Part shown: piece by piece, positions 22,645 through 34,080 of the stretch
Numbering within the stretch: position 1 is the first letter of the stretch
Layout of the letters: the number at the start of each line of letters is the position of its first letter
Origin: Coccinella septempunctata
Taxonomy: Eukaryota > Arthropoda > Insecta > Coleoptera > Coccinellidae
DNA length: 64,000 nucleotides
Direction of reading: 5' to 3'
Assembly: GCF_907165205.1 (NCBI RefSeq)
Contig: NC_058190.1
Location: forward strand, 39,668,116 to 39,732,115
Position numbers and translations under genes: made by a program
The notes under the pieces: model-generated
What the model was told of the DNA's origin: nothing
The model's input: the letters and a program-made list of their open reading frames with translations, nothing else
Database searches by the model: none

Positions 22645-24051
22645 TATGTTAAATAGGTACTGAAAACTATAAGTGATCAGTCTGAAAATGAGAATTCAAA
22701 TATTTGCTGATATAGATACCATTTATAAGGCAAATTTACAACGGCTATTATTGATAAAAGATAAGAACTAAGAACAATACCCAAGTATTATTTTCATGCA
22801 TAGGATTTCAATCGGATGAAATGAGATCAATTTATTGAAGTTCTATAAGAATTACACGTTCTACTAAGAAATTTCAGTACTAAAATTTCGTCGATCAGGT
22901 CTTTTTAACTTTTTGTTCTAGTAATGAATCCTTTAATTCCTCAGGATGATTTGATCATTATTTATTCTTTATTAAACCTTTTTTATTGTAGGATAAAATA
23001 ATTGTTAAGCTTATTGAATCCAAATTCTTACTCTTCATGTATTTCGAGGTCAATCAAATCAAATTTTTATAGGTTCATGTAATAAATTAGGTACATGTTA
23101 CTTTATGAATTATTGCGATCTGAGCGAAAAATATTTTTCGTTTTGAGTAAATTGCGAATCTTATTTTTATTTCCTGCATACATCAAGGTTTATCCAGGTT
23201 CTATTGCATAGATAATTATTGTAACTATTATTATTTTTCAATTTAAAGGAATTTCAATAGATGTCAATAAATGTTTTAGACATTATGGTTATTTATGTAC
23301 CTAAACCCGGCTCTGTTAAAAGGAAATGATAACACTCATTGTCATTGCAAAATAAAAATTTTAACATGTTTGATGATATATCGAATTACGCAGCTTATGA
23401 CGTAGCGAAAAAACGAAATCTCGGAGCAATAATATTTTAGTTAGCCTTTTTAGTAGAGGAAGTCTTTTTATAACTGGGCTCACCAGCTTGGAATCGATTC
23501 GAATAAAAACTAAAACAGTAGGTAAAAACACATTGATTTATCTAATCCGAAACTACAGAGCCACTGTTTTCAATGGTTCATTGACCGACATGACCGTCCA
23601 TATGGATGGAATATGGATGGAGGAGTTTGCGTCAGTGAAAGTAGCGTACTTTAAACTAAACTAAAAGATTGAAGGCTTGCTGATAGATGACGCCCCATAA
23701 TCCATATCTTCTTGTTTAATTTCTGAAAAAAATTGCCATATTTGGCGTTTCATCTCCATGATGGCCATTATGGCATTTATCATAGACCAATCAAATCTCT
23801 ATGGCATTTATGAAAATGAGTACTGACAAAGGTCAAGTTTGAATAAGAAGAACACCACTAAAATCTATGTATTAGGACAATAACCTATTTTCGGTACATT
23901 CAAATCAAAATAAAATGGAAAATTGCTTATATGATGTAATGTAAATAAATGTACAATCCTTAGCTTTCATATCAACATAAGTTCATCATGTGATCTATCT
24001 AAGTTATTATATATCTAATACAAGTGCTAAGAGATTTATATTGGTAGAAAA
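22645..24051. other. intergenic, divergent promoter region
   Basis: This separates the peptidase (minus) from the FASTK gene (plus), which are arranged head to head. It is AT-rich and no exon was recognised. The stretch 23740-23820 repeats ATGGCATTTAT twice and resembles a noncoding repeat, unassigned. Confidence 0.45.
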
Positions 24052-26212
24052 ATGAGAGTTAGAACACTAAAGATATTCTCATCAATTGTGAAGTCGTATC
24101 CTTCTATCAGCAACGTTAGGAACTTTGCTAGATTTATTGCGAATGATAAAATTGTCAATTTAGATAGCAATACGCTCACAGGAAGATTGATGATTTATTT
24201 GAAGCCAGAATCGACTGAATCGACTCACAACAGTGACACTTTCAAAGCTGATGAATTGCTCAAAGTAATAAGAAACCAAGATTTATACCAATCTAAGATT
24301 TCAAATGCCAATCTGATTTCATTTATAAGTTCTCTAGAAAATGAAAGCTTGATCAAAAGCAACAAAGAATTTCATAAAATTTTGAAGTTAGTTGATGAAG
24401 AATGTTGTTCACGTCAAGGAGATCTGGACACAAAACAGATATTGAGTTTCCTTGATGCCTACATGGAACTTTTGCCACACAGGGTTACTGAATTGAAGTT
24501 TTATCCAAGGGCCATAGATAAGTTATTTTCAGATTTGGAGAACTTAAAAGGAAAGGACTATATGAAATTCCTATTTTATGTAGCTCTGATGAAAAAAAAC
24601 TCAAAATCTCAACAAATATTGAGGAAAACATTATCAAAACTAAAAGATGAAGATATCAAAGGGCTATCTTCTGAGGAATTGTGTATCATTGCAAATTCTA
24701 CGTTCAAAACTAGTACGAAAATGAATAACAAAAAAATTTTGCATAAGATTAAATGTTATTTAAATGACAATTTGATGCTACTAAGGGATCCGGCTCTTTT
24801 TATAACCCTAATCAAATGTTTGAGACTGAATCGCTACTGTGATGAAGATTTACTGGCTACAATATCATGTGCAATATTTTTCAACAAATCTTTTGAGTTT
24901 TATACATTTCAGACCTACTGCCACCTATTAGCTTTCTATGCAGATAATCTATACTACGATGAAAAGTTACTAGAATTCATAACTAGCAAATGTATGGAAG
25001 AAATAAAAAATTATTCATCCCAAGATAGTGGAAGCAAGAAGTTAAGAAGCAAAGATTTAGTTAGATTTCTTTGGGGAATGAGTAACCTGAACTGTATATT
25101 TCTCCAAGCATATGATTTCGATATAATTGTTTCCAGAATTTTGGAATTTATTGAATCATCGGAGTTAGACTTAAATGCAGTTATTGATTGTTTTTGGCAT
25201 TTGTGGATGTTAAATCATAAATGTCACAGACTAGTGCCTTACCTTTTGGAGAGGAGAGTTCTTCTTGAGCAACGTGAGTAATCCTTACTTCAAATTCAGG
25301 ATCTCAACTGGTTTTCAATAGAATGGTCTTTCTGTGACATAAAAGATGCTGTGTGGCTAGTTAATTAAATTAAAATCTTAACATTTGTTGGTATTTATTA
25401 CTCCTGAAATAATACTTATTTTATTTTTATTTATTTATTTATTTTAGAATTTATTTAGAATTGGTTGAGTACAATTTCATTTGGTTAACAAAAAAATCCA
25501 CAATTTGTAAAATTACTCCTATAATTATTTATTGCACCTAGATTACTGATATCACCTTTGTTCTCAATGATGTTATTTAGCTCAGGTTCTATTCTTTTAA
25601 AAAATATTCTTTCCGTTTTGTAGTTCCAGAAAAAAGCAATACTAAGCAGAAGCTAAATCAGCTACTAGTCTGCATTCACTATGAAGATCGTCCTCTTTTC
25701 AACCAACTCAATCTAAAACCCCATGGAAAAACGAATTTCATTACCTCTCAACATCTAAAGAACCGCCCGTGCTTAGAAAATGTGTTTAGAGCTCTCACAA
25801 CAGTTGGAAAAAAGCAGAAGATGAGGTTTGAGCTTCATTATCAAATTCCCCATATGAACATTCTTGGTATTATAGGATATAAGAACATTCATAAAACTGT
25901 GCATATAGAGGTGCTGGATCATTTCACAACTCTGAAGAATACTGACGGAAGGCCCAGTGGTCTCATGCAGACAAAGTTGAGGATATTGGATGGTTCAGAG
26001 GAAGCCTTGATTGTGGTGAGAATCCTTTTGTATATTTCTTCAGTATATGTTCTTTATGCACGCTTCTCTACCTATTCTCTGTTCAATTTGATTTTTTGGT
26101 AATGATTGAATTATGGATATTTTGATTCCAGATCAAGGAGAATGAGATAAATGATTTCACAGAATCACAACTAGAACAATTCCTCGAAGATGAACTGAAC
26201 TTAGTTTGTTGA
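24052..26212 (+). CDS. FASTK-family mitochondrial RNA-binding protein (FAST/RAP domains)
   Basis: Three exons: 24052-25273, 25624-26015 and 26132-26212, all in phase, 564 residues. The N-terminus is basic and hydroxylated (MRVRTLKIFSSIVKSYP), as expected of a mitochondrial targeting peptide. The middle is all-helical, with the FASTK-type block LSSEELCIIANSTFKTSTK (about residue 205) followed by repeated helical hairpins. The C-terminal segment VHIEVLDHFTT...LMQTKLRIL, then EALIVIKENEI, matches the form of a RAP domain. FASTKD proteins bind and process mitochondrial mRNAs (family knowledge). Which FASTKD member it is cannot be settled by eye; FASTKD5-like is a guess. The stop is followed by AATAAA at 26309. 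Confidence 0.72.
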
Positions 26213-26308
26213 AAAAAAATTCATTCAATTTTGGATGTATTTTTATATTTTTACTCTTGGTATTATTTTGGATAATTGTTATGAGATTTTATATGTGATA
26301 CAGAAAAC

Positions 26309-26314
26309 AATAAA
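26309..26314 (+). promoter_or_regulatory. polyadenylation signal of FASTK-family gene
   Basis: AATAAA, 97 nt after the stop codon. It faces a minus-strand AATAAA at 26341-26336 that serves the TIL gene. Confidence 0.65.
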
Positions 26315-26335
26315 TTCAACAACTTGAGGGGTGGT

Positions 26336-26341
26336 TTTATT
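26336..26341 (-). promoter_or_regulatory. polyadenylation signal of TIL inhibitor gene
   Basis: AATAAA on the minus strand, 37 nt after the stop codon at 26378-26380. Confidence 0.6.
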
Positions 26342-26377
26342 TTTGTTTAATCACTGAAAAATGCGTCGATTTTTTTT

Positions 26378-28313
26378 TTACTTTGGACAATTTTTTGGTT
26401 TGATGCATTCCATATTTGCTTCATTCAGTATAAGACCTTCTTCGCAAAAACAGCCAGGTTCACATATTTTCGTACAAGCTTGAGGATTCGGTTTTTGACA
26501 AGTTTTTGGGCACTTCGAACCACAGTCGTTCCAGAAAAGGTTAGGACTGCTGCATTTACCTGAAAATGTAACGTTTATTGGTTTCTTTCATCTTTGCCTT
26601 CATTTTCCGCGATGCAGTTGATACATGTTGAATAACTTCAAGAAATTTCTGTGGGAGCAGTACGAGCGCACCTTTTGAAGAGATATCTTCAATAGGATAA
26701 CGCACGTTTGAATGAACAGGCAGTTTTCGTCAATCTGTTGAAGTTTTTTGCAATGCTCTCAATACTCACTTGGGCATTCTTCAATAGGTACACAAGTGGT
26801 GTTCTTATAATTCAATAGGATGTACCCTTCTTCGCACTGGCATAGATCTTGAGGATTAACACTTTTTCTGCATGGTGGATGCATAAACTCGCAGGTCGGT
26901 TGACATGATCTCGATGATTTAGATAGTTGACACTGCTGTGATGCGACTAATTCAACAGCTGAAAAAGAATGTGAAATAAGTGCCAGATTTGCATCTTATA
27001 GGTATAACACCATTGTATAAGCTAGGACAAACCAACTTCCGTTTTTTTAAATGGAAACATACAATGTGTGGGCTCGTTGGAAGCGCGGAAGATGAAATTC
27101 AACCATAATCTTTGTTTTTAATTTTCTGGTTACCAGAAGAAACACAAAAGGTGGATGGGGTTGGAGAGAAATATTCAATTTTATTGCCAAAAAATAAGAA
27201 TCGGAACTCAATTTCTCAATTAACGTGGCTCATTCGAGCTAAAAATTCATTTTTAGCGAAAACGGTTCATCAAAATTACATTGTTTATACACCGTTGTTA
27301 AGAGGCTTCCAAGACCTTTCAAATGTATCATCACCTCTATCCCCTATTTAATTTTTAGGGGTTGAAGCGCCCCTTCTTTGGTTGCTCGTTCAAGCCTCAA
27401 ATACATCAATATAGATGTCCGATGTCCCCCAAACAAAATCATTCGGCGTGTTTCGAGAAATTTTTCTGATCACTATGGGATAAGAAATGAACGGGGTTGC
27501 TCGTCTGAGATGGAACACCCTGTATATATTTACCACACAAAAATCTAGGATGTTTCATCTCTAATCATACGCTTTCCTATCATCAGTTTTTGAGCGATAA
27601 AATATCTTCGATACTGTTATTATTTCAATAGTATTTATAGTTATGAAAATATGAATATCATTATTATTTGTGCTATTTATAATGTTCATTTGCATTACAG
27701 CAGGAAAACAAGATAATCTAAGTACCTATAACGAATTCACCTTTTACTATTTTGTTCGCAAAAGGTCAAAAGGTCAAATATAAGCTCAGACAGATATATA
27801 CAATGAGAATAAAAAATAAGCCTTGACCCCTATGCATTTTTAAAATTTACAGGGTGTTTTTAACACATATTTTCAGTTCCCTGAAAACTTACAATCCAAT
27901 ACAAATTAAAAAATATCTCTGAAATTGGAGAAATTGGATACTGTGACCGAATGCCACTCTTCAAAAGATCCACAGATGTGGGGGGTGTCACAGATTTTGC
28001 TAGTTATTTTGAAGGTAATTTTGTTTTTCCAGGGGTGACACAGCCCATTATGAAAACTTAATATGGCTATATCTTTTTATCAGGGCCGAATCGGAAAAAA
28101 ATGGTATTGAAAGAAAGTTAAGAATCTACTGTACGAGTCAAAGACTCACCCTGTATAGCGTATAGGTGACAAAAGTCTTGTAAAAGAATAGAAAGCAATA
28201 TAGTTTATTCTATCGTTTCCATATTGTTGGAAATGTTTTCGACTAAGGTACTTGTTAATTAGTATAAACTCACCATAATGACAGAAAAAGGTTATGAAGA
28301 TCACTTTGAACAT
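26378..28313 (-). CDS. secreted two-domain TIL (trypsin inhibitor-like) cysteine-rich protein
   Basis: Three exons, 5' to 3': 28313-28274, 26958-26770 and 26559-26378. All are in phase and give 136 residues. Exon 1 encodes most of a signal peptide (MFKVIFITFFCHYG, continuing AVELVAS). Exon 2 encodes a first TIL-like domain with only 8 cysteines, ending TTCVPIEECP. Exon 3 encodes a second domain with the full 10 cysteines (WNDCGSKCPKTC, then CEPGCFCEEG, ending NCPK), so one exon serves each domain. TIL domains usually inhibit extracellular serine proteases by presenting a loop between the fifth and sixth cysteines (family knowledge). The target is unknown and inhibition is inferred. A TATA-like TATATATTTAAG lies about 45 nt upstream of the ATG on the minus strand. 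The 1.3-kb first intron is filled with repeats. Confidence 0.88.
27040..27535. mobile_element. noncoding transposon remnant in TIL gene intron 1
   Basis: It ends at about 27533 with GGAACACCCTGTATATA, the inverted form of the TACAGGGTGTTCC terminus common to insect Tc1-type nonautonomous elements. Its plus-strand frame (27112-27351) resembles no protein. Its left terminus is not clear. Confidence 0.45.
27850..28155. mobile_element. dispersed repeat family R, copy 4, with TACAGGGTG/CACCCTGTA ends
   Basis: It begins TACAGGGTGTTTTT and ends ACTCACCCTGTA, so it has about 9-bp inverted termini with TA at each edge. Inside are the AATTGGATACTGTG, ACAGATGTGG and GGTAATTTTGTTTTTCCAGG blocks shared with copy 3. 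This is the only copy with both ends clear, which suggests that family R is a ~300-600 bp nonautonomous element of Tc1-mariner type. Confidence 0.65.
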
Positions 28314-29387
28314 TTTCAATCTGTTTTTTTTCGCTGGAATACTTACACGAACACTTAAATATATAAGGAAATTTTGAAATTTATCACGGACAGCGTACGT
28401 TATCTTTATTATTATTATTTCGTATATATGGTTGTCTACTAACGATTACAAATACCCTAAATCTGAAAGAAAACCTGTTTTGCACAATTTTTTATCATTA
28501 AGCCGATAACAATTCATAAGCATTTTCATTCAGAAAATGTGAGGAAATGTATATATCAGTCTTGTGCTGATACATAAATGAATGTTCGCGCGCAGTTCAT
28601 CGGCATGAAAAAATAACTTAGATAATGAAAAAATATAACTCATTACCATGTATGTATTATGTATATTAATCGTCTCTGGTACATCTCGCATTTTTTTAAT
28701 TATAACCGTAACTGGAAAGAATTAACGAAACTGGATACCTACATACCATTGAAAAAAGAAGCAAAATCGAGTGGTTTTAAAAGTTGAGAAAAAAATTAAA
28801 AATAATCAATCGATTTTCCATTATTTTTCGATTCTATTCGATTTCGCTAGTTCTACAATTTGTTGTTGCCTAGGCTTCTACCCCAGCACAAAAAGTCGAT
28901 TTCGAAAATATCGATTTTTTGGGTCAAAAATGAGCAAGAGGTTATACCCCCCTAAAATGACCCATTTGCTACTCAGTCTAAAAATAAGGGTGTTCTAGTA
29001 TGTCTCAGGATATGGAGTTCATAGAATTTGTTATGAAGATTCTAGAAAACTAAACAGTTTATTATTCAATAAAGAATTGCACTTCAGAGAGCTCTTAGAA
29101 GTCAACTCAAAAATGAAAAGTGGAAAAAAAAATTATTTCCTCCTAAACAGGGCCAGATATTTCAAATTTTGGTATGAAAATATAAATTTTCGAACACGCT
29201 GAATCTATTGCGAGCAATTTCGAAAGCCTATCTCCCTTCGTTGAGATTTTCAATTAGGAAATGGCATTTTTCAAAAATTGTAATTTTCAATCTCCTGTTT
29301 TATTTATTTGATCCAATTAGGATTTCCGGTTCTATAATCAGACTTGCCTAGGCTTCTACCCTAGCACAAAAAGTCGATTTCGAAAAT
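28314..29387. repeat. intergenic region leading into the satellite, with a duplicated 44-bp block
   Basis: The segment TTGCCTAGGCTTCTACCC, then AGCACAAAAAGTCGATTT and CGAAAAT, occurs at 28866-28909 and 29344-29387. The copies are about 478 bp apart and nearly identical. The second copy abuts the first satellite monomer. No gene was found; the frame at 28771-28998 runs through the repeat. Confidence 0.6.
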
Positions 29388-32300
29388 CTCTATTTTACTC
29401 TATATTTTAAAATATCCGAATCCGAAATCTCTACAAATCAATATTATAATCGTTAACCGTTGATTCGTCATCGAATTACATAATGCATTATTCATTCGAT
29501 CGTGTTGTGTAAGTCGCCCGGTCAGTTTAGATTTAGAATTCGCGGAGTACGGACGCTCGGGTCGTGTTAAGTGTAGAATTATTCGATTTTTCGAGAGTTT
29601 TCCGATATATTCGGGAAATTGTGAGATTTTTTTGAAATTTCGGATTTAGTTAATGAAAAAATCTATTGTTTGAAAATACCGTATTTTTTAAAATATCCGA
29701 ATCCGAAATCTCCACAAATCAACGTTATAATCGTTAACCGTTGATTCGTCCTCGAATTACATAATGCATTATTCATTCGATCGCGTTGTGTAAGTCGCCC
29801 GGTCAGTTATGATTCAGAATTTGCGGATTACGGACGTTTTAATTTTTCCTCGTTCACTCGGTTCGTATTAAGTGCAGAATTATTCGATTTTTTCGAGAGT
29901 TTTGCGATATATTCGGGAGATTCTAAGATTCTGTTGAAATTTCGGTATTAGTTGATAAAAAAACCTATTGTTTGAAAATACCGTATTTTTTGAAATATCC
30001 GAATCCGAAATCTCCACAAATCAACGTTATAATCGTCAACCGTTGATTCGTCATCGAATTACATAATGCATTATTCATTCGATCGAGTTGTATAAGTCGA
30101 CCGGTCAGTTTTGATTTAGAATTCGCAGAGAACGGACGTTTAAATTTTCCCTCGTTCACCCGGGTCGTTGTAAGTGAAAAATTATTCGATTTCTTCAGGA
30201 ATTTTCCGATATATTCGGGAAAATAAAAGATTTCGTTGAAATTTCGGATTTAGTTAATGAAAAAAAATCTATTGTTTAAAAATACCGTAATTGTTGAAAT
30301 ATCCAAATCCGAAATTTCTACAAATCAACGTTATAATCGTTAACCGTTGATTCGTCATCGAATTACATAATGCATTATTCATTCGATCGAGTTGTATAAG
30401 TCGACCGGTCAGTTTTGATTTAGAATTCGTGGAGTACGGACGTTTAAATTTTTCCTCGTTCACCCGGGTCGTTGTAAGTGAAAAATTATTCGATTTTTTC
30501 GATAATTTTCCGATATATTCGGGAAAATGTAAGATTTTGTTGAAATTTCGGATTTAGTTAATGAGAAAATCTATTGTTTGATAATACCGTAATTGTTAAA
30601 ATATCCAAATCCGAAATTTCTACAAATCAACTTTATAATCGTTAACCGTTGATTCGTCATCGAATTACATAATGCATTATTCATTCGATCGAGTTGTATA
30701 AGTCGACCGGTCAGTTTTGATTTGAAATTCGTGGAGTACGGACGTTTAAATCTTTCCTCGTTCACCCGGGTCGTTGTAAGTGAAAAATTATTCGATTTTT
30801 TCGAGAATTTTCCGATATATTCGAGAAAATGTAAGTGTTTGTTGAATTTTCGGATTTAGTCAATGAGAAAATCTATTGTTTGATAATACCGTAATTGTTA
30901 AAATATCCAAATCCGAAATTTCTAAAAATCAACGTTATAATCGTTAACCGTTGATTCGTCATCGAATTACATAATGCATTATTCATTCGATCGAGTTGTA
31001 TAAGTCGACCGGTCAGTTTTGATTTGAAATTCGTGGAGTACGGACGTTTAAATTTTTCCTCGTTCACCTGGGTCGTTGTAAGTGAAAAATTATTCGATTT
31101 TTTCGAGAATTTTCCGATATATTCGGGAAAATGTAAGATTTTGTTGAAATTTCGGATTTAGTCAATGAGAAAATCTATTGTTTGATAATACCGTAATTGT
31201 TAAAATATCCAAATCCGAAATTTCTAAAAATCAACGTTATAATCGTTAACCGTTGATTCGTCATCGAATTACATAATGCATTATTCATTCGATCGAATTG
31301 TATAAGTCGACCGGTCAGTTTTGATTTGAAATTCGTGGAGTACGGACGTTTACATTTTTCCTCGTTCACCCGGGTCGTTGTAAGTGAAAAATTATTCGAT
31401 TTTTTCGAGAATTTTCCGATATATTCGAGAAAATGTAAGATTTTGTTGGAATTTCGGATTTAGTCAATGAGAAAATCTAATGTTTGATAATACCGTAATT
31501 GTTAAAATATCCAAATCCGAAATTTCCAAAAATCAACGTTATAATCGTTAACCGTTGATTCGTCATCGAATTACATAATGCATTATTCATTCGATCGAGT
31601 TGTATAAGTCGACCGGTCAGTTTTGATTTGAAATTCGTGGAGTACGGACGTTTAAATTTTTCCTCGTTCACCCGGGTCGTTGTAAGTGAAAAATTATTCG
31701 ATTTTTTCGAGAATTTTCCGATATATTCGGGAAAATGTAAGATTTTGTTGAAATTTCGGATTTAGTCAATGAGAAAATCTATTGTTTGATAATACCGTAG
31801 TTGTTAAAATATCCAAATCCGAAATTTCTACAAATCAACGTTATAATCGTTAACCGTTGATTCGTCATCGAATTAAATAATGCATTATTCATTCGATCGA
31901 GTTGTATAAGTCGACCGGTCAGTTTTGATTTGAAATTCGTGGAGTACGGACGTTTACATTTTTCCTCGTTCACCCGGGTCGTTGTAAGTGAAAAATTATT
32001 CGATTTTTTCGAGAATTTTCCGATATATTCGAGAAAATGTAAGATTTTGTTGAAATTTCGGATTTAGTCAATGAGAAAATCTATTGTTTGATAATACCGT
32101 AATTGTTAAAATATCCAAATCCGAAATTTCAAAAATCAACGTTATAATCGTTAACCGTTGATTCGTCATCGAATTACATAATGCATTATTCATTCGATCG
32201 AGTTGTATAAGTCGACCGGTCAGTTTTGATTTGAAATTCGTGGAGTACGGACGTTTAAATTTTTCCTCGTTCACCCGGGTCGTTGTAAGTGAAAAATTAT

Positions 32301-32679
32301 TCGATTTTTTCGAGAATTTTCCGATATATTCGGGAAAATGTAAGATTTTGTTGAAATTTCGGATTTAGTCAATGAGAAAATCTATTGTTTGATAATACCG
32401 TAGTTGTTAAAATATCCAAATCCGAAATTTCTACAAATCAACGTTAAAATCGTTAACCGTTGATTCGTCATCGAATTACATAATGCATTATTCATTCGAT
32501 CGAGTTGTATAAGTCGACCGGTCAGTTTTGATTTGAAATTCGTGGAGTACGGACGTTTAAATTTTTCCTCGTTCACCCGGGTCGTTGTAAGTGAAAAATT
32601 ATTCGATTTTTTCGAGAATTTTCCGATATATTCGAGAAAATGTAAGATTTTGTTGAAATTTCGGATTTAGTTAATGGGA

Positions 32680-34080
32680 AAATCTATTGTTTGATAATAC
32701 CGTAGTTGTTAAAATATCCAAATCCGAAATTTCTACAAATCAACGTTATAATCGTTAACCGTTGATTCGTCATCGAATTACATAATGCATTATTCATTCG
32801 ATCGTGTTGTATAAGTCGACCGGTCAGTTTTGATTTGAAATTCGTGGAGTACGGACGTTTAAATTTTTCCTCGTTCACCCGGGTCGTTGTAAGTGAAAAA
32901 TTATTCGATTTTTTCGAGAATTTTCCGATATATTCGAGAAAATGTAAGATTTTGTTGAAATTTCGGATTTAGTCAATGAGAAAATCTATTGTTTGATAAT
33001 ACCGTAGTTGTTAAAATATCCAGATCCGAAATTTCTACAAATCAACGTTATAATCGTTAACCGTTGATTCGTCATCGAATTACATAATGCATTATTCATT
33101 CGATCGAGTTGTATAAGTCGACCGGTCAGTTTTGATTTGAAATTCGTGGAGTACGGACGTTTAAATTTTTCCTCGTTCACCCGGGTCGTTGTAAGTGAAA
33201 AATTATTCGATTTTTTCGAGAATTTTCCGATATATTCGAGAAAATGTAAGATTTTGTTGAAATTTCGGATTTAGTTAATGGGAAAATCTATTGTTTGATA
33301 ATACCGTAGTTGTTAAAATATCCAAATCCGAAATTTCTACAAATCAACGTTATAATCGTTAACCGTTGATTCGTCATCGAATTACATAATGCATTATTCA
33401 TTCGATCGAGTTGTATAAGTCGACCGGTCAGTTTTGATTTGAAATTCGTGGAGTACGGACGTTTAAATTTTTCCTCGTTCACCCGGGTCGTTGTAAGTGA
33501 AAAATTATTCGATTTTTTCGAGAATTTTCCGATATATTCGAGAAAATGTAAGATTTTGTTGAAATTTCGGATTTAGTCAATGAGAAAATCTATTGTTTGA
33601 TAATACCGTAGTTGTTAAAATATCCAGATCCGAAATTTCTACAAATCAACGTTATAATCGTTAACCGTTGATTCGTCATCGAATTACATAATGCATTATT
33701 CATTCGATCGAGTTGTATAAGTCGACCGGTCAGTTTTGATTTGAAATTCGTGGAGTACGGACGTTTAAATTTTTCCTCGTTCACCCGGGTCGTTGTAAGT
33801 GAAAAATTATTCGATTTTTTCGAGAATTTTCCGATATATTCGAGAAAATGTAAGATTTTGTTGAAATTTCGGATTTAGTTAATGGGAAAATCTATTGTTT
33901 GATAATACCGTAGTTGTTAAAATATCCAAATCCGAAATTTCTACAAATCAACGTTATAATCGTTAACCGTTGATTCGTCATCGAATTACATAATGCATTA
34001 TTCATTCGATCGAGTTGTATAAGTCGACCGGTCAGTTTTGATTTGAAATTCGTGGAGTACGGACGTTTAAATTTTTCCTC
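32680..34080. repeat. ~604-bp dimeric higher-order repeat in the 302-bp satellite
   Basis: Monomers alternate between two types. One has TTAGTTAATGGGAAAATC before the landmark, the other TTAGTCAATGAGAAAATC together with CCAGATCCG in place of CCAAATCCG. The CCAGATCCG variants at about 33020 and 33625 are 604 bp apart. Confidence 0.7.

Noticed and set aside
27112..27351. 79-codon plus-strand frame in TIL intron 1
   Set aside because: It lies in a noncoding transposon remnant and shows no domain.
31050..31075. CENP-B box in the 302-bp monomer (CTCGTTCACCCGGG)
   Set aside because: It only loosely resembles the TTCGnnnnAnnCGGG pattern; the spacing is one base short and the first T is missing.
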